From Magnetaquicoccus sp039908525 (lineage in GTDB: Bacteria > Pseudomonadota > Magnetococcia > Magnetococcales > Magnetaquicoccaceae), in contig JAMOAY010000002.1 of assembly GCA_039908525.1 (NCBI GenBank), positions 248,001 to 312,000 of the forward strand: DNA of 64,000 nucleotides. Direction: 5' to 3'. This document shows, in pieces, positions 7,826-15,767 of the stretch (position 1 is its first letter; each line of letters begins with the position of its first letter). The position numbers and the translations under genes were made by a program. The notes under the pieces are model-generated. The model was given only the letters and a program-made list of their open reading frames with translations, was not told where the DNA came from and did not search any database.

Positions 7826-8767
7826 CTACAATTTTTCTCCAATAAACACACAAGATACGCTCAGTCGATTGGTCAAAGATCGTTCCAGCGTACATCCGGT
7901 AGCCGGGAACAGCCTTTCCAGGACAATCCGAAACCCGCATTGCTCGATAAGGGAACGCACCTCGTCAGGACTACGCCATAAATAGATATGATCAGGAGCC
8001 GGACTATTAATTGGAACATTGATAAATATGCGTCCCTGTGTTCTCAGGCTTCTATGCAAGGTGTGCAGTGCGTCCCAAGGTCTTTCCAAGTGTTCCAGAA
8101 CTTCGCTGATTACTGCAACGTCAAAATTTTCCTGCTCGACAGGTGCCTGGAGCACATCTTGTTTGACCAAGATAACAGTCTGTTTAACCTGAAGTTTCTC
8201 CATCGCACGCAGGGTAGATTCAACGCCGGCATGGCTAACCTCCCAACCGGTCAACGCCCCAAACCCGCCATCACGGGCGGCGAAATAGAGAAACAACCCA
8301 TGTCCGGGCCCTACTTCCAGATAACTGCTACCAAGCCTGTTGCCAGCAAGAAAATCAGTTCTAAATGTATCGATAACCATGGAATGGTTATTCCAGAAAA
8401 TATGCGACAATAATAAGCCATTTATATAACGACTCATGTACGTGTCGTTTCCATAGACACGCGCAAAGACCTCCTCAAATTTATTGTGCTGATATTCTCC
8501 ATGTCTGGCAAAATACAGTTGCTCTGCATTGAGTTCATGACACAACCATCGATAATCCGCGCAGAGCACGCCCAGATTACCTTCTGAAATCATCAAAACC
8601 AGACGTGCGACCTCCTCGCATCGCACAAGAAAAGAGTCGTCTTTATCATTAAAGGAGGCGTTTAAATATTTGCCATGACCTACCCATTCCACCAGCTGAC
8701 TTTGCACTATTTTCAGAAGGGACGGGAATTCAGACAACTTATCTGTAAGTTTCTGGATGTATGTCAC
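7826..8767 (-). CDS. Class I SAM-dependent methyltransferase
   Basis: The protein has 313 residues. After an N-terminal helical region of about 140 residues comes motif I, YLEVGPGHG (149-157), and later ISEVLEHLERPWDAL, typical of Rossmann-fold methyltransferases of the Methyltransf_12/23 type found in glycan and secondary-metabolite clusters. The end, RIFINVPINSPAPDH, fits the family. It lies between the MaoC-SDR and glycosyltransferase genes on the same strand and probably methylates a sugar or its acyl substituent. The DNA is AT-richer than the core genome. Confidence 0.82.
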   Translation of the reverse strand: MTYIQKLTDKLSEFPSLLKIVQSQLVEWVGHGKYLNASFNDKDDSFLVRCEEVARLVLMISEGNLGVLCADYRWLCHELNAEQLYFARHGEYQHNKFEEVFARVYGNDTYMSRYINGLLLSHIFWNNHSMVIDTFRTDFLAGNRLGSSYLEVGPGHGLFLYFAARDGGFGALTGWEVSHAGVESTLRAMEKLQVKQTVILVKQDVLQAPVEQENFDVAVISEVLEHLERPWDALHTLHRSLRTQGRIFINVPINSPAPDHIYLWRSPDEVRSLIEQCGFRIVLERLFPATGCTLERSLTNRLSVSCVFIGEKL

Positions 8768-8868
8768 GGCAATCCAAGCATCTTACGAATGGCGGCTCTG
8801 GAGAGGAACAAAGGGTAGCTCTTCATCGGTATGCGATCCATAGGGATCCAACAAGTGGTTTTATCCAC

Positions 8869-10413
8869 TCAATCGGGGAAATAGAGAAACTTGTCGATCT
8901 GGCCGATCATTTTCTCATCGCTGAACTGTTCCCGGGCAAAAGCGTGACCGCAGCGACGCACCGCCTCAGCCTCCTCCCGACGTTCGGTGATAAAACGGGC
9001 AATGGATGCCAATTCAGCCAGCGTGGTATACTCCAGATAGTGCTCACCAGGAATAAAATAGTTGTACATGAGCGGTGTGAACTCCTGCACCAGCAGAGAA
9101 CCGCTCAGAGGAACCTCAAAGCTGCGGTAAATCAGATACCTGAGCTGATAATCACACATCACCACGCTGAAACAACAGGTTGCCTCGGCAAGATCCCGCA
9201 TGTAGGCCACGTGATCGTCCAATGGCGACTGTTTGTAAAGCGGGTTTTCATAAGAGAAACTATTGATTTTTTTTGTGATCGGCAAACCAATATGATCGGC
9301 AGCTGCCAGCCAGAGCACCCGAGTCCAGTGGGGGGCGCTGATGGTACCCCTGAAGTACATCTGCGGTAGCAACGGCCGGTCCGTCGACCCAAAACTGCGG
9401 TCGCAAACGGGAACCAGAAAATTGTGCAACACCTTTTTTTTGTAGTGCGGGTTGGCCAGCATGTGGGGTGCCAAAGGGTTATGATGGTAGGAGAGTGCCC
9501 CGTCCAAGAAATCGATCACCTTTTCCAGCACATCTCGTTCCATCTCCTCTGTTGAGTCAAAAAACGTGCCCAACACCTTCAGTGCGGGATTCTCTTGTTG
9601 CAACTGAACCTTCATTGCCCTGTAGGCATCCATGCCTTTGTTGCAGGCATAGAGCTGCCGCGCATCAAAGAGCAAAAGGTCAATCTGCTCGTGCCGACAA
9701 CGCTCAGCAATAAACCGACAATCGTCTCCAGCGGCATCCTCTGTCATTTGCAGTCCATCACAGACTTCCGCCTGCCAACCGTAACTGTTCATGGCGGCAC
9801 TGTAACGCACTCCAACCCCACGGTTTTGTCTGATCACGATCAAAACCTTCCTTCGCAGGCGCGGCACACCTGCCGGGGGCAAAGGGTTGCTGACCAGGGG
9901 GAGCTGCTCCGGTCGGCGTTGGCGCATCTTGACCAACGACAACTCGGTTGTCGGCGCATCCCAGTCAAATATGGTACGGAATTGGGGAGCCGCCGCCTTC
10001 AGAATCGCAATGACCCGCAAGACCAGTGAGGGATCCGATTTCGGAAGAACCTCATTCAATGCGCCAACCATGACCGGAAAAATGAGTTCCCTGTCCATGA
10101 ACTGCTGTTGGGCGGCGGGTTGTGCATCGGTCTGGGTTGTCAGCATCCTCAAACCCCGCGTCTCCTCTTCCCGTTTGTCGTAGATCAATCCACCCACGCA
10201 AAGGGCAAGAGAAATGCTGGGGTGCTGTTGCCCAGACTTGTCGAGCATCAAGGCCAACACATAGGCCGACCGCAAACGTTTATTGATCAATAACTGTTGG
10301 AAAACAATAAAAACTTGGCCCGCGCCGTACCGATTGTTGACAATGAATTCCTGTAGACCGAAAAAATCACCACTGGCATCCAGGCGAAACACGGCTTCAA
10401 GAAGTTTTTGCAT
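8869..10413 (-). CDS. CgeB-like glycosyltransferase with an N-terminal helical domain shared with another gene in the window
   Basis: Starting at ATG 10413 (GGGGGGAGT just upstream) gives 514 residues. The C-terminal third, with FRGTISAPHWTRVLWL and later VPLSGSLLVQEF, resembles the Glyco_trans_1_2/CgeB group of GT-B glycosyltransferases. Residues 1-150 form a helical domain whose core at 48-77 (RSAYVLALML, GQQH, CVGGLI) is 19/30 identical to residues 53-82 of the zinc-ribbon methyltransferase at 26888-28066. The shared part runs to a VLR...FDW segment in both. I do not know a name for this N-terminal domain. The role is probably transfer of a sugar in surface-glycan or protein glycosylation. 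Confidence 0.7.
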   Translation of the reverse strand: MQKLLEAVFRLDASGDFFGLQEFIVNNRYGAGQVFIVFQQLLINKRLRSAYVLALMLDKSGQQHPSISLALCVGGLIYDKREEETRGLRMLTTQTDAQPAAQQQFMDRELIFPVMVGALNEVLPKSDPSLVLRVIAILKAAAPQFRTIFDWDAPTTELSLVKMRQRRPEQLPLVSNPLPPAGVPRLRRKVLIVIRQNRGVGVRYSAAMNSYGWQAEVCDGLQMTEDAAGDDCRFIAERCRHEQIDLLLFDARQLYACNKGMDAYRAMKVQLQQENPALKVLGTFFDSTEEMERDVLEKVIDFLDGALSYHHNPLAPHMLANPHYKKKVLHNFLVPVCDRSFGSTDRPLLPQMYFRGTISAPHWTRVLWLAAADHIGLPITKKINSFSYENPLYKQSPLDDHVAYMRDLAEATCCFSVVMCDYQLRYLIYRSFEVPLSGSLLVQEFTPLMYNYFIPGEHYLEYTTLAELASIARFITERREEAEAVRRCGHAFAREQFSDEKMIGQIDKFLYFPD

Positions 10414-10448
10414 GGCCACTCCCCCCAAAAAATCCGCCTGACATGTCA

Positions 10449-10476
10449 CAAAAAAAGGCCCGCCCATCCGGCAGGC
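10449..10476 (-). terminator. Intrinsic terminator after the ColD-like gene
   Basis: On the minus strand GCCTGCC (10476-10470) and GGCGGGC (10464-10458) form a 7-bp stem with one G-U pair and a 5-base loop, followed by CTTTTTTT (10457-10450). It lies 34 bases after the stop at 10510 and before the glycosyltransferase start at 10413, so it separates the two genes transcriptionally, at least in part. Confidence 0.75.
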
Positions 10477-10509
10477 AAAGCCTTGCCAAGGAGCAGGAAG
10501 CCACACACA

Positions 10510-11676
10510 TCAGACGGATCGCAACGCACGGATTGCATCCGGGATCGGAAAATGCTGGTTGCCGACAAACAGCCCGTTGCCATCCAGATGGTCGGCGTTC
10601 TGCAGGGTACCAAACACAGAGGAGTCCAGATAGCGGACCACTTCGTTGCGCGCAAAGTTGCCCGCAACGATGGGACGACATTCAAACCCGGCCTCGGCCA
10701 GGGCATGCACCAGTTCGGTACGGTTGCGCGCACTGCCTGGGCGGATGATCAGGCTGAAGCCGAACCAGCTGCTCTTGCCCGTTTCCTGTTGAATCAGCAA
10801 ATCGGGATGGTCCCCCATCACCTCTTGCAGCAGCGCCCCGTTCTTGCGCCGCTCTTCGATCATGCGGGGCAGCTTGCGCACCTGCTCAACGCCAATGGCG
10901 CCGGACAGCTCCAGGGGGCGCAGGTTGTATCCAGGCAGGATGAAACGGAAAGATTCCAAAAAAGGGTCGTCGCTCTTTTCGCCACAAACGCGGTTGAATT
11001 TCGGCAGATTGCGGGTCCAGCCGTGGGCACGCAGCACGTTCAAAATCTGATAGAGCTCTTCATCGTCCGTGACGATCATCCCCCCCTCCATGGTGGAGAT
11101 ATGGTGGGAGAAAAAGGTGCTGAAACTGCCCATCACCCCGAACGTGCCCGCCTGCCGACCTTCGAATTCGGCCCCCATAGATTCGCAATTGTCCTCGATG
11201 AGCACGATGGGCCGGGTGCCGATGATCTGCCGGATGCGTCCGAAATCGTTCGGGTTGCCCAGCAGGTTGACCGCCATGACCAGGCGGGTCTGGTCGGTCA
11301 TGGCCACCTCCAGCTGCTGCAGGTCATAGTTCAAGGTGTGCAAATCGATGTCGACAAATTTTATTTTCAACCCGTATTGATGCAGCGGATAGTAGGTCGT
11401 GCTCCAGGAGACGGCTGGCACAATAACCTCGTCCCCCGCTTTCAGCGTCAGGAGAGGATTCTGGGTATAGAACAGCGCTGCAACCATCAGCAGATTGGCG
11501 GAGGAACCCGAATTGACCATCACGCAGTAACGACTTCCCACATAGTCGGCAAAGCACTGCTCAAACGCCAACACATGAGAACCCATGGTGAACGTGCCGG
11601 AATCGATAACCCGCTGCATGGCATCCAACTCGGACCGATCCCAGGTAACGGTGGCCAGGGGATACTTGAAAGTCAT
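10510..11676 (-). CDS. DegT/StrS-family PMP-dependent sugar 3-dehydratase, ColD-like
   Basis: The ATG at 11676 gives 388 residues (a TTG two codons upstream is the alternative); GAGGG lies nine bases before the ATG. The fold is that of sugar aminotransferases, with NSGSSANLL at 55-63, VLIEDNCES at 158-166 and TFFSHHISTMEGG at 187-199. At the position of the usual PLP-binding Lys there is His (H191), which is the mark of the PMP-dependent 3-dehydratases ColD and RfbH/E1. The Cys cluster of the iron-sulfur E1/RfbH type is not seen in the following region, so the ColD-like type (GDP-4-keto-6-deoxymannose 3-dehydratase) is the better match. It lies directly after a GDP-fucose/colitose synthase-like gene, consistent with a 3,6-dideoxyhexose pathway. 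Confidence 0.75.
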   Translation of the reverse strand: MTFKYPLATVTWDRSELDAMQRVIDSGTFTMGSHVLAFEQCFADYVGSRYCVMVNSGSSANLLMVAALFYTQNPLLTLKAGDEVIVPAVSWSTTYYPLHQYGLKIKFVDIDLHTLNYDLQQLEVAMTDQTRLVMAVNLLGNPNDFGRIRQIIGTRPIVLIEDNCESMGAEFEGRQAGTFGVMGSFSTFFSHHISTMEGGMIVTDDEELYQILNVLRAHGWTRNLPKFNRVCGEKSDDPFLESFRFILPGYNLRPLELSGAIGVEQVRKLPRMIEERRKNGALLQEVMGDHPDLLIQQETGKSSWFGFSLIIRPGSARNRTELVHALAEAGFECRPIVAGNFARNEVVRYLDSSVFGTLQNADHLDGNGLFVGNQHFPIPDAIRALRSV

Positions 11677-11706
11677 GGACAACAGCCCTCACGGTAGAAC
11701 AGAAAC

Positions 11707-12648
11707 TTAATGTCTGACGTTGCCACATTGATCCAGGAACCAGGCGTAGGTCTCCCGCACCCCCTGTTCCAAAGAGATGGTGGGCCGCCAACCCAGTGCA
11801 GTCATCTTGCTGACATCCAGCAATTTTTTCATCATGCCATCCGGCTTGGAACGGTCAAACAGAATCTCCCCCGGATAGCCGATCACCCGTTTGAGCAGGT
11901 CAACCAGATCGGCGATGGTCAGATCCGAACCGGTGCCGATATTGATCGCCTCTTCCTGCTCGTAGTGTTCCAACAAAAACAGGCAGGCATCGGCCAGGTC
12001 ATCGACGTGCAAAAACTCGCGCCATGGCGTCCCCGTCCCCCAGATGGTCACGGAGGGATCCTGCCGCTCCTTGGCTTCATGCAGGCGACGTATCAAGGCC
12101 GGCAGCACATGGGAGTTCTCGGGGTGAAAATTGTCCCCCGGCCCGTACAGGTTGGTGGGCATGGCACTGATGGCGTCGAACCCGTACTGCCTCCGGTAGG
12201 CCTGACACAGTTTGATGCCGGCAATTTTGGCGATGGCATACCACTCGTTGGTGGGCTCCAACGGCCCGGAAAGGAGATACTCCTCCTTGATGGGCTGCGG
12301 CGCCATCCTGGGATAGACGCAGGAACTGCCCAAAAAAAGCAGTTTTTTCACCCCACTCCGCCAGGCCGCGTCGATACAGTTGATTTCAACTTGCAGATTG
12401 CTATAGATAAAATCGGCGGGGTAGGTGCTGTTGGCGTGGATGCCGCCGACCTTGGCGGCCGCCATGACCACATAGGCAGGACGCGCTTCGTCGAAAAAAT
12501 CCAGCACGGCGGCCTGATGGGTCAGTTCCAGTTCAGCGCGAGTCCGGGTCAGCAGATTGTTGAAGCCGTGCCGTCGCAAAGAGCGCACAATGGCAGAACC
12601 GACCAGTCCCTGATGTCCGGCTACAAAGACAGCGTCCTGTTTGTTCAT
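11707..12648 (-). CDS. fcl: GDP-L-fucose synthase / GDP-L-colitose synthase-like epimerase-reductase
   Basis: ATG 12648, preceded by GGAAAAGGG, gives 313 residues. GHQGLVG (11-17) binds NADPH, GSSCVYP (107-113) includes the catalytic Ser and the Cys that acts in epimerisation, and YAIAK (Y137, K141) completes the active site of GDP-fucose synthase. The length equals that of Fcl. The enzyme would 3,5-epimerise and reduce GDP-4-keto-6-deoxymannose. Since a ColD-like dehydratase follows 30 bases downstream, the actual product may be GDP-colitose (ColC function). No gmd gene is in the window; GDP-mannose 4,6-dehydratase must be encoded elsewhere. Confidence 0.88.
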   Translation of the reverse strand: MNKQDAVFVAGHQGLVGSAIVRSLRRHGFNNLLTRTRAELELTHQAAVLDFFDEARPAYVVMAAAKVGGIHANSTYPADFIYSNLQVEINCIDAAWRSGVKKLLFLGSSCVYPRMAPQPIKEEYLLSGPLEPTNEWYAIAKIAGIKLCQAYRRQYGFDAISAMPTNLYGPGDNFHPENSHVLPALIRRLHEAKERQDPSVTIWGTGTPWREFLHVDDLADACLFLLEHYEQEEAINIGTGSDLTIADLVDLLKRVIGYPGEILFDRSKPDGMMKKLLDVSKMTALGWRPTISLEQGVRETYAWFLDQCGNVRH

Positions 12649-12745
12649 CCCTTTTCCAACACAAGCGGGTTGATCGGGGTGGGATCTGACGACGCCGAGA
12701 ACTCCTGGCTCAACGAGCCGCTTTGCGCTGCGTTGGTACTCTTGG

Positions 12746-12835
12746 TGGCGGAGGAGCAGGGATTCGAACCCTGGGTGGGGTTTCCCCCACAACGATTTTC
12801 GAGACCGTCCCGTTCGACCGCTCCGGAACTCCTCC
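12746..12835 (-). tRNA. tRNA-Ser (anticodon CGA)
   Basis: On the minus strand the acceptor stem GGAGGAG (12835-12829) pairs with CTCCTCC (12756-12750), then discriminator G and encoded CCA (12748-12746). The anticodon arm reads ACGGT-CTCGAAA-ATCGT with CGA at 12801-12799. The long variable arm GTGGGGGAAACCCCAC is typical of class II tRNAs, and GTTCGAATC forms the T loop. The total of 90 nt including CCA fits tRNA-Ser reading UCG. The 3' end faces the glycan cluster. Confidence 0.95.
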
Positions 12836-12867
12836 GTCCAAGAGTTTGTCGTCCTTTCTTGTTGGGC

Positions 12868-12896
12868 ATGTTAGCCAACTCTGATCCGTCACGCAA
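12868..12896 (-). promoter_or_regulatory. Candidate promoter of tRNA-Ser
   Basis: On the minus strand TTGCGT (12896-12891) and TAACAT (12873-12868) are 17 bases apart. The -10 element lies 32 bases before the tRNA 5' end. Confidence 0.45.
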
Positions 12897-12966
12897 TGGA
12901 TGCTGGAGGCTTTCGGCAAGAGTTTTTTTTATAAACCCAGCAAATTGTTCTCTGCATCCGCTCATC

Positions 12967-12980
12967 GTCAACGGGTTGAC
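12967..12980. promoter_or_regulatory. Palindrome GTCAAC-GG-GTTGAC
   Basis: Perfect 6-bp inverted repeat with a 2-base centre in the tRNA-Ser/gpmI gap. The right arm overlaps a TTGACA hexamer on the plus strand. It could be an operator; no regulator is suggested by the neighbours. Confidence 0.25.
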
Positions 12981-13247
12981 AGAAAAGAATTCTCCTGGAC
13001 AGCAGCCTGAAACCAGCCTTTTCACACAGTGATGTTGGCGGCGAGGCCTTTGGAACTGGCGGCATGGATTGTGCTTCCTGGCCAGCAGGCCGTCCGTGCA
13101 GGCGTTTGGTTGACGCAGACAGAACCCATCGTACGGTTCATTTTCGCAGTCAACGGCTCCTGCGGCCTTGGAGAGATGCTCTCCAAACCTCCACCGGGGA
13201 ACTCCCCTCGAACCCCCCGCAATCACAGGGCATTCGGACAGAAGAAC

Positions 13248-14816
13248 ATGAGACCAAAACCAATCACCCTGGTGGTGCTGGATGGCTGGGGCATTCGTGC
13301 GGAAGCGGATCATAACGCCATTCACCATGCCGCCACGCCGCATATGGACCACTGGTGGTCCACCCGACCTCACGCCCTGTTGCAAACCAGTGCCGAAGAT
13401 GTCGGCCTGCCCGATGGGCAAATGGGCAATTCCGAGGTCGGACACACCAATCTGGGCGCCGGTCGCATCGTCTACCAGGATCTGACCCGCATCAACAAGG
13501 CCATCTGGAGCGGTGGTCTGGCCGACAATCCTGCCATTGAAGAGACCATCAACCGGGCGGTGGCCTGTCGGGGAGCTGTGCATCTCTGCGGATTGCTCTC
13601 CCCCGGTGGGGTCCATTCCCACAGTGAACATCTGCTGGCCGCCGTCTTGGCCGCCAAGAACTGCCAGGCCAAAAAGATCCATATCCATGCCATTCTGGAC
13701 GGACGCGACACGCCGCCCCGTTCGGCGATAGAGTATCTGCAAGCTTTCCAGCAGGGGCTGAAACGGATCGGGGCCGGTCGCATCGTCAGCCTGTGTGGCC
13801 GCTACTACGCCATGGACCGCGACAACCGCTGGGAACGGGTCAAGCGGGCCTACGACATGCTGACCCTGGGGATCGGCCAGCAGGCTTCCGACCCCATCCA
13901 GGCCGTGCAGGAGGCCTATGCGCGTGGCGAGGACGACGAATTCATCCAGCCGACCCTGCTGTTGGATGAAGAGCGGCATCCCACCCTCCTGAGCGATGGA
14001 GATGCCCTGTTGATGCTCAATTTTCGCGCCGACCGGATGCGGGAGATCTGCCACGCCCTCCTGGATCCCGCGACCGGAGAGAAGGCCTTCCGGGGGTTTG
14101 CGCGCACCTGCCAACCCCGCCTGGCCGGCATGATGACCATGACCCAATACGATTCCGAGTTGCCTGTGGCCGTCGCCTTCCCGCCCCAACCGCTCACCCA
14201 TATCCTGGGGGAGCTTGTTTCCCGGGCGGGCTGGCGGCAGTTGCGGGCGGCCGAGACGGAAAAATATGCGCATGTCACCTATTTTTTCAATGGTGGCCAG
14301 GAGCAGCCCTTCCCCGGCGAAGAGCGGTTGCTGGTTCCCTCCCCTGCGGTGGCCACTTACGACCTGCAGCCGGCCATGTCTGCCGACTCTTTGACCGATC
14401 AACTGGTACAACGGATTCGCCAGGGCGGTCTGGATCTGCTGGTCGTCAACTACGCCAACCCCGACATGGTGGGGCACACCGGCCAGTTCGATGCCGCCGT
14501 GCAGGCCATTGAGACCGTGGACCGCTGCCTGGGCCGACTGGCGCAGGCGGTGTTGCAGGCCGGTGGAGAGATGCTGATCACCGCCGATCATGGCAATGCC
14601 GACTGCATGCGCGATACTGAAACCAACCAGCCTCACACCGCCCACACCGTCAATCCGGCACCGCTGATCTACCTGGGGCGGCCAGCCACCCTCCGCGACG
14701 GTCGCCTGTGCGACGTCGCTCCCACGCTGCTGCAACTGGCAGCTCTTCCCCAACCGGAACAGATGACCGGTATCCCACTGCTGCGCTTCCTGTCGGAGAC
14801 ACCGGAAACAGAATGA
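13248..14816 (+). CDS. gpmI: 2,3-bisphosphoglycerate-independent phosphoglycerate mutase
   Basis: ATG 13248 gives 522 residues, the normal size for GpmI. VVLDGWG (9-15) carries the first metal-binding Asp (D12), DGQMGNSEVGH (56-66) the phosphorylated Ser (S62), and ITADHGNADCM near the C-terminus the second metal-ligand block of the alkaline-phosphatase superfamily. The enzyme interconverts 3- and 2-phosphoglycerate in glycolysis, using manganese. It heads the order gpmI-envC-ctpA-yibQ, which is conserved in many proteobacteria, and its TGA overlaps the next ATG (ATGA). Confidence 0.96.
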   Translation: MRPKPITLVVLDGWGIRAEADHNAIHHAATPHMDHWWSTRPHALLQTSAEDVGLPDGQMGNSEVGHTNLGAGRIVYQDLTRINKAIWSGGLADNPAIEETINRAVACRGAVHLCGLLSPGGVHSHSEHLLAAVLAAKNCQAKKIHIHAILDGRDTPPRSAIEYLQAFQQGLKRIGAGRIVSLCGRYYAMDRDNRWERVKRAYDMLTLGIGQQASDPIQAVQEAYARGEDDEFIQPTLLLDEERHPTLLSDGDALLMLNFRADRMREICHALLDPATGEKAFRGFARTCQPRLAGMMTMTQYDSELPVAVAFPPQPLTHILGELVSRAGWRQLRAAETEKYAHVTYFFNGGQEQPFPGEERLLVPSPAVATYDLQPAMSADSLTDQLVQRIRQGGLDLLVVNYANPDMVGHTGQFDAAVQAIETVDRCLGRLAQAVLQAGGEMLITADHGNADCMRDTETNQPHTAHTVNPAPLIYLGRPATLRDGRLCDVAPTLLQLAALPQPEQMTGIPLLRFLSETPETE

Positions 14817-15697
14817 AAGAGATCAAAAAGATGGGGCGACAGAACCGATGTGGGTCCATCATTGTCCTGTTCCTCGGTTGTCTGCTGGGCATGGGTTGGT
14901 CGGCACCGCTCTTTGCTGCAGCCAATCCACCCACAAAAAAACAGACCAGCCTTGCCGATCCTCCTCAATTGATGTATGGATTGAAAGGCAAGGGACTGCA
15001 TGGCCACCGCGTGCGGCACGGTACGGCGACCCACAAAGCCGGGTCGCGCCTGCAGACTGGGGCAAATATCAAGCACAGGGCCATGCACAAGGGTACCGGC
15101 AAGAAGAAACACGGCACCCACCTGTACGCAAAGCAGCGTGCCCACGCAGGCGTCGCCACACGCAGTGCCGGCAAGAAAAAGCAACGTTTTGCCAACCGCA
15201 GGCATGTCGCCCAGGCGCGATACGGTCGTGCCTCCGGCATGTCGACACGCTTGAAATCCGCACAGGGTACGGGGGGAGTGTTCGCCGCCTCTGTCGAGCG
15301 ACGCATGGGCACCTTTACCGAACCGGTCCATGGTGTATCCGCCAACCGGTCGTCCGGTCTGTTCTTCCGGGTGGCGGAAAATGCCAATGTGATGGCGGCC
15401 TCCCGTGGCCAGGTGGTGTACGCCGGCTGGTTTCGTGGCTATGGTCTGCTGGCCATCCTGAACCACGGCGGACGCATCTACTCCCTGTACGGACACAACC
15501 GCGATCTGCTGGTTGCCAAGGGGGACTTTGTGGAACCCGGGCAGGTTATCGCCAAAAGTGGCAAGACAGGCTCGGTCGATGGCGTGCCGGGGCTCTACTT
15601 CGAGATTCGCAAGGGCAACAGACCGGAAAATCCCAGGCGATGGCTGGTCAGGAACACCAGGGCTCACAGCGACAAAATGGCCAGCCTTATGGAGTGA
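14813..15697 (+). CDS. EnvC-like protein with degenerate M23 (LytM) domain
   Basis: The ATG at 14813 overlaps the gpmI stop and gives 294 residues; ATG 14831 would leave a cleaner signal peptide. A hydrophobic segment (about 14-36, ending in LFAAA) is a signal peptide. Residues 170-285 form an M23/LytM domain: the region from about 197 (SRGQVVYAGWFRGYG) and LYGHNRD are recognisable. The HxxxD zinc block is absent and the final HxH is YFEIR, so the peptidase is probably inactive, as in the amidase activator EnvC. Residues 60-140 are rich in Lys, His and Arg, where EnvC normally has a long coiled coil. Probable role: periplasmic activator of amidases at division. Confidence 0.78.
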   Translation: MKEIKKMGRQNRCGSIIVLFLGCLLGMGWSAPLFAAANPPTKKQTSLADPPQLMYGLKGKGLHGHRVRHGTATHKAGSRLQTGANIKHRAMHKGTGKKKHGTHLYAKQRAHAGVATRSAGKKKQRFANRRHVAQARYGRASGMSTRLKSAQGTGGVFAASVERRMGTFTEPVHGVSANRSSGLFFRVAENANVMAASRGQVVYAGWFRGYGLLAILNHGGRIYSLYGHNRDLLVAKGDFVEPGQVIAKSGKTGSVDGVPGLYFEIRKGNRPENPRRWLVRNTRAHSDKMASLME

Positions 15698-15767
15698 AGA
15701 CACCAAAGAGACCCGTGCATGGGTGGTTCAACGGATCGGTGCCGCAGGTTGCGGCGGGAGCTAGGTC

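Larger units (their letters stand above)
12836..13247. other. Divergent intergenic region between tRNA-Ser and gpmI
   Basis: About 410 bases without a supported gene. It holds the probable tRNA promoter (12868-12896, minus strand) and a perfect palindrome (12967-12980). The frame of gpmI stays open leftward to 13029, but that part shows no family similarity. Confidence 0.5.

Noticed and set aside
1..12700. Second copy of the tRNA-Ser 3' end as an attachment site
   Set aside because: I looked for the 3' acceptor and T-arm sequence in the cluster and did not find it; the left boundary of the cluster is outside the window.
12645..14753. Long minus-strand open frame covering gpmI and the tRNA
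   Set aside because: It runs through a well-formed tRNA gene and opposite an intact GpmI; no recognisable protein.
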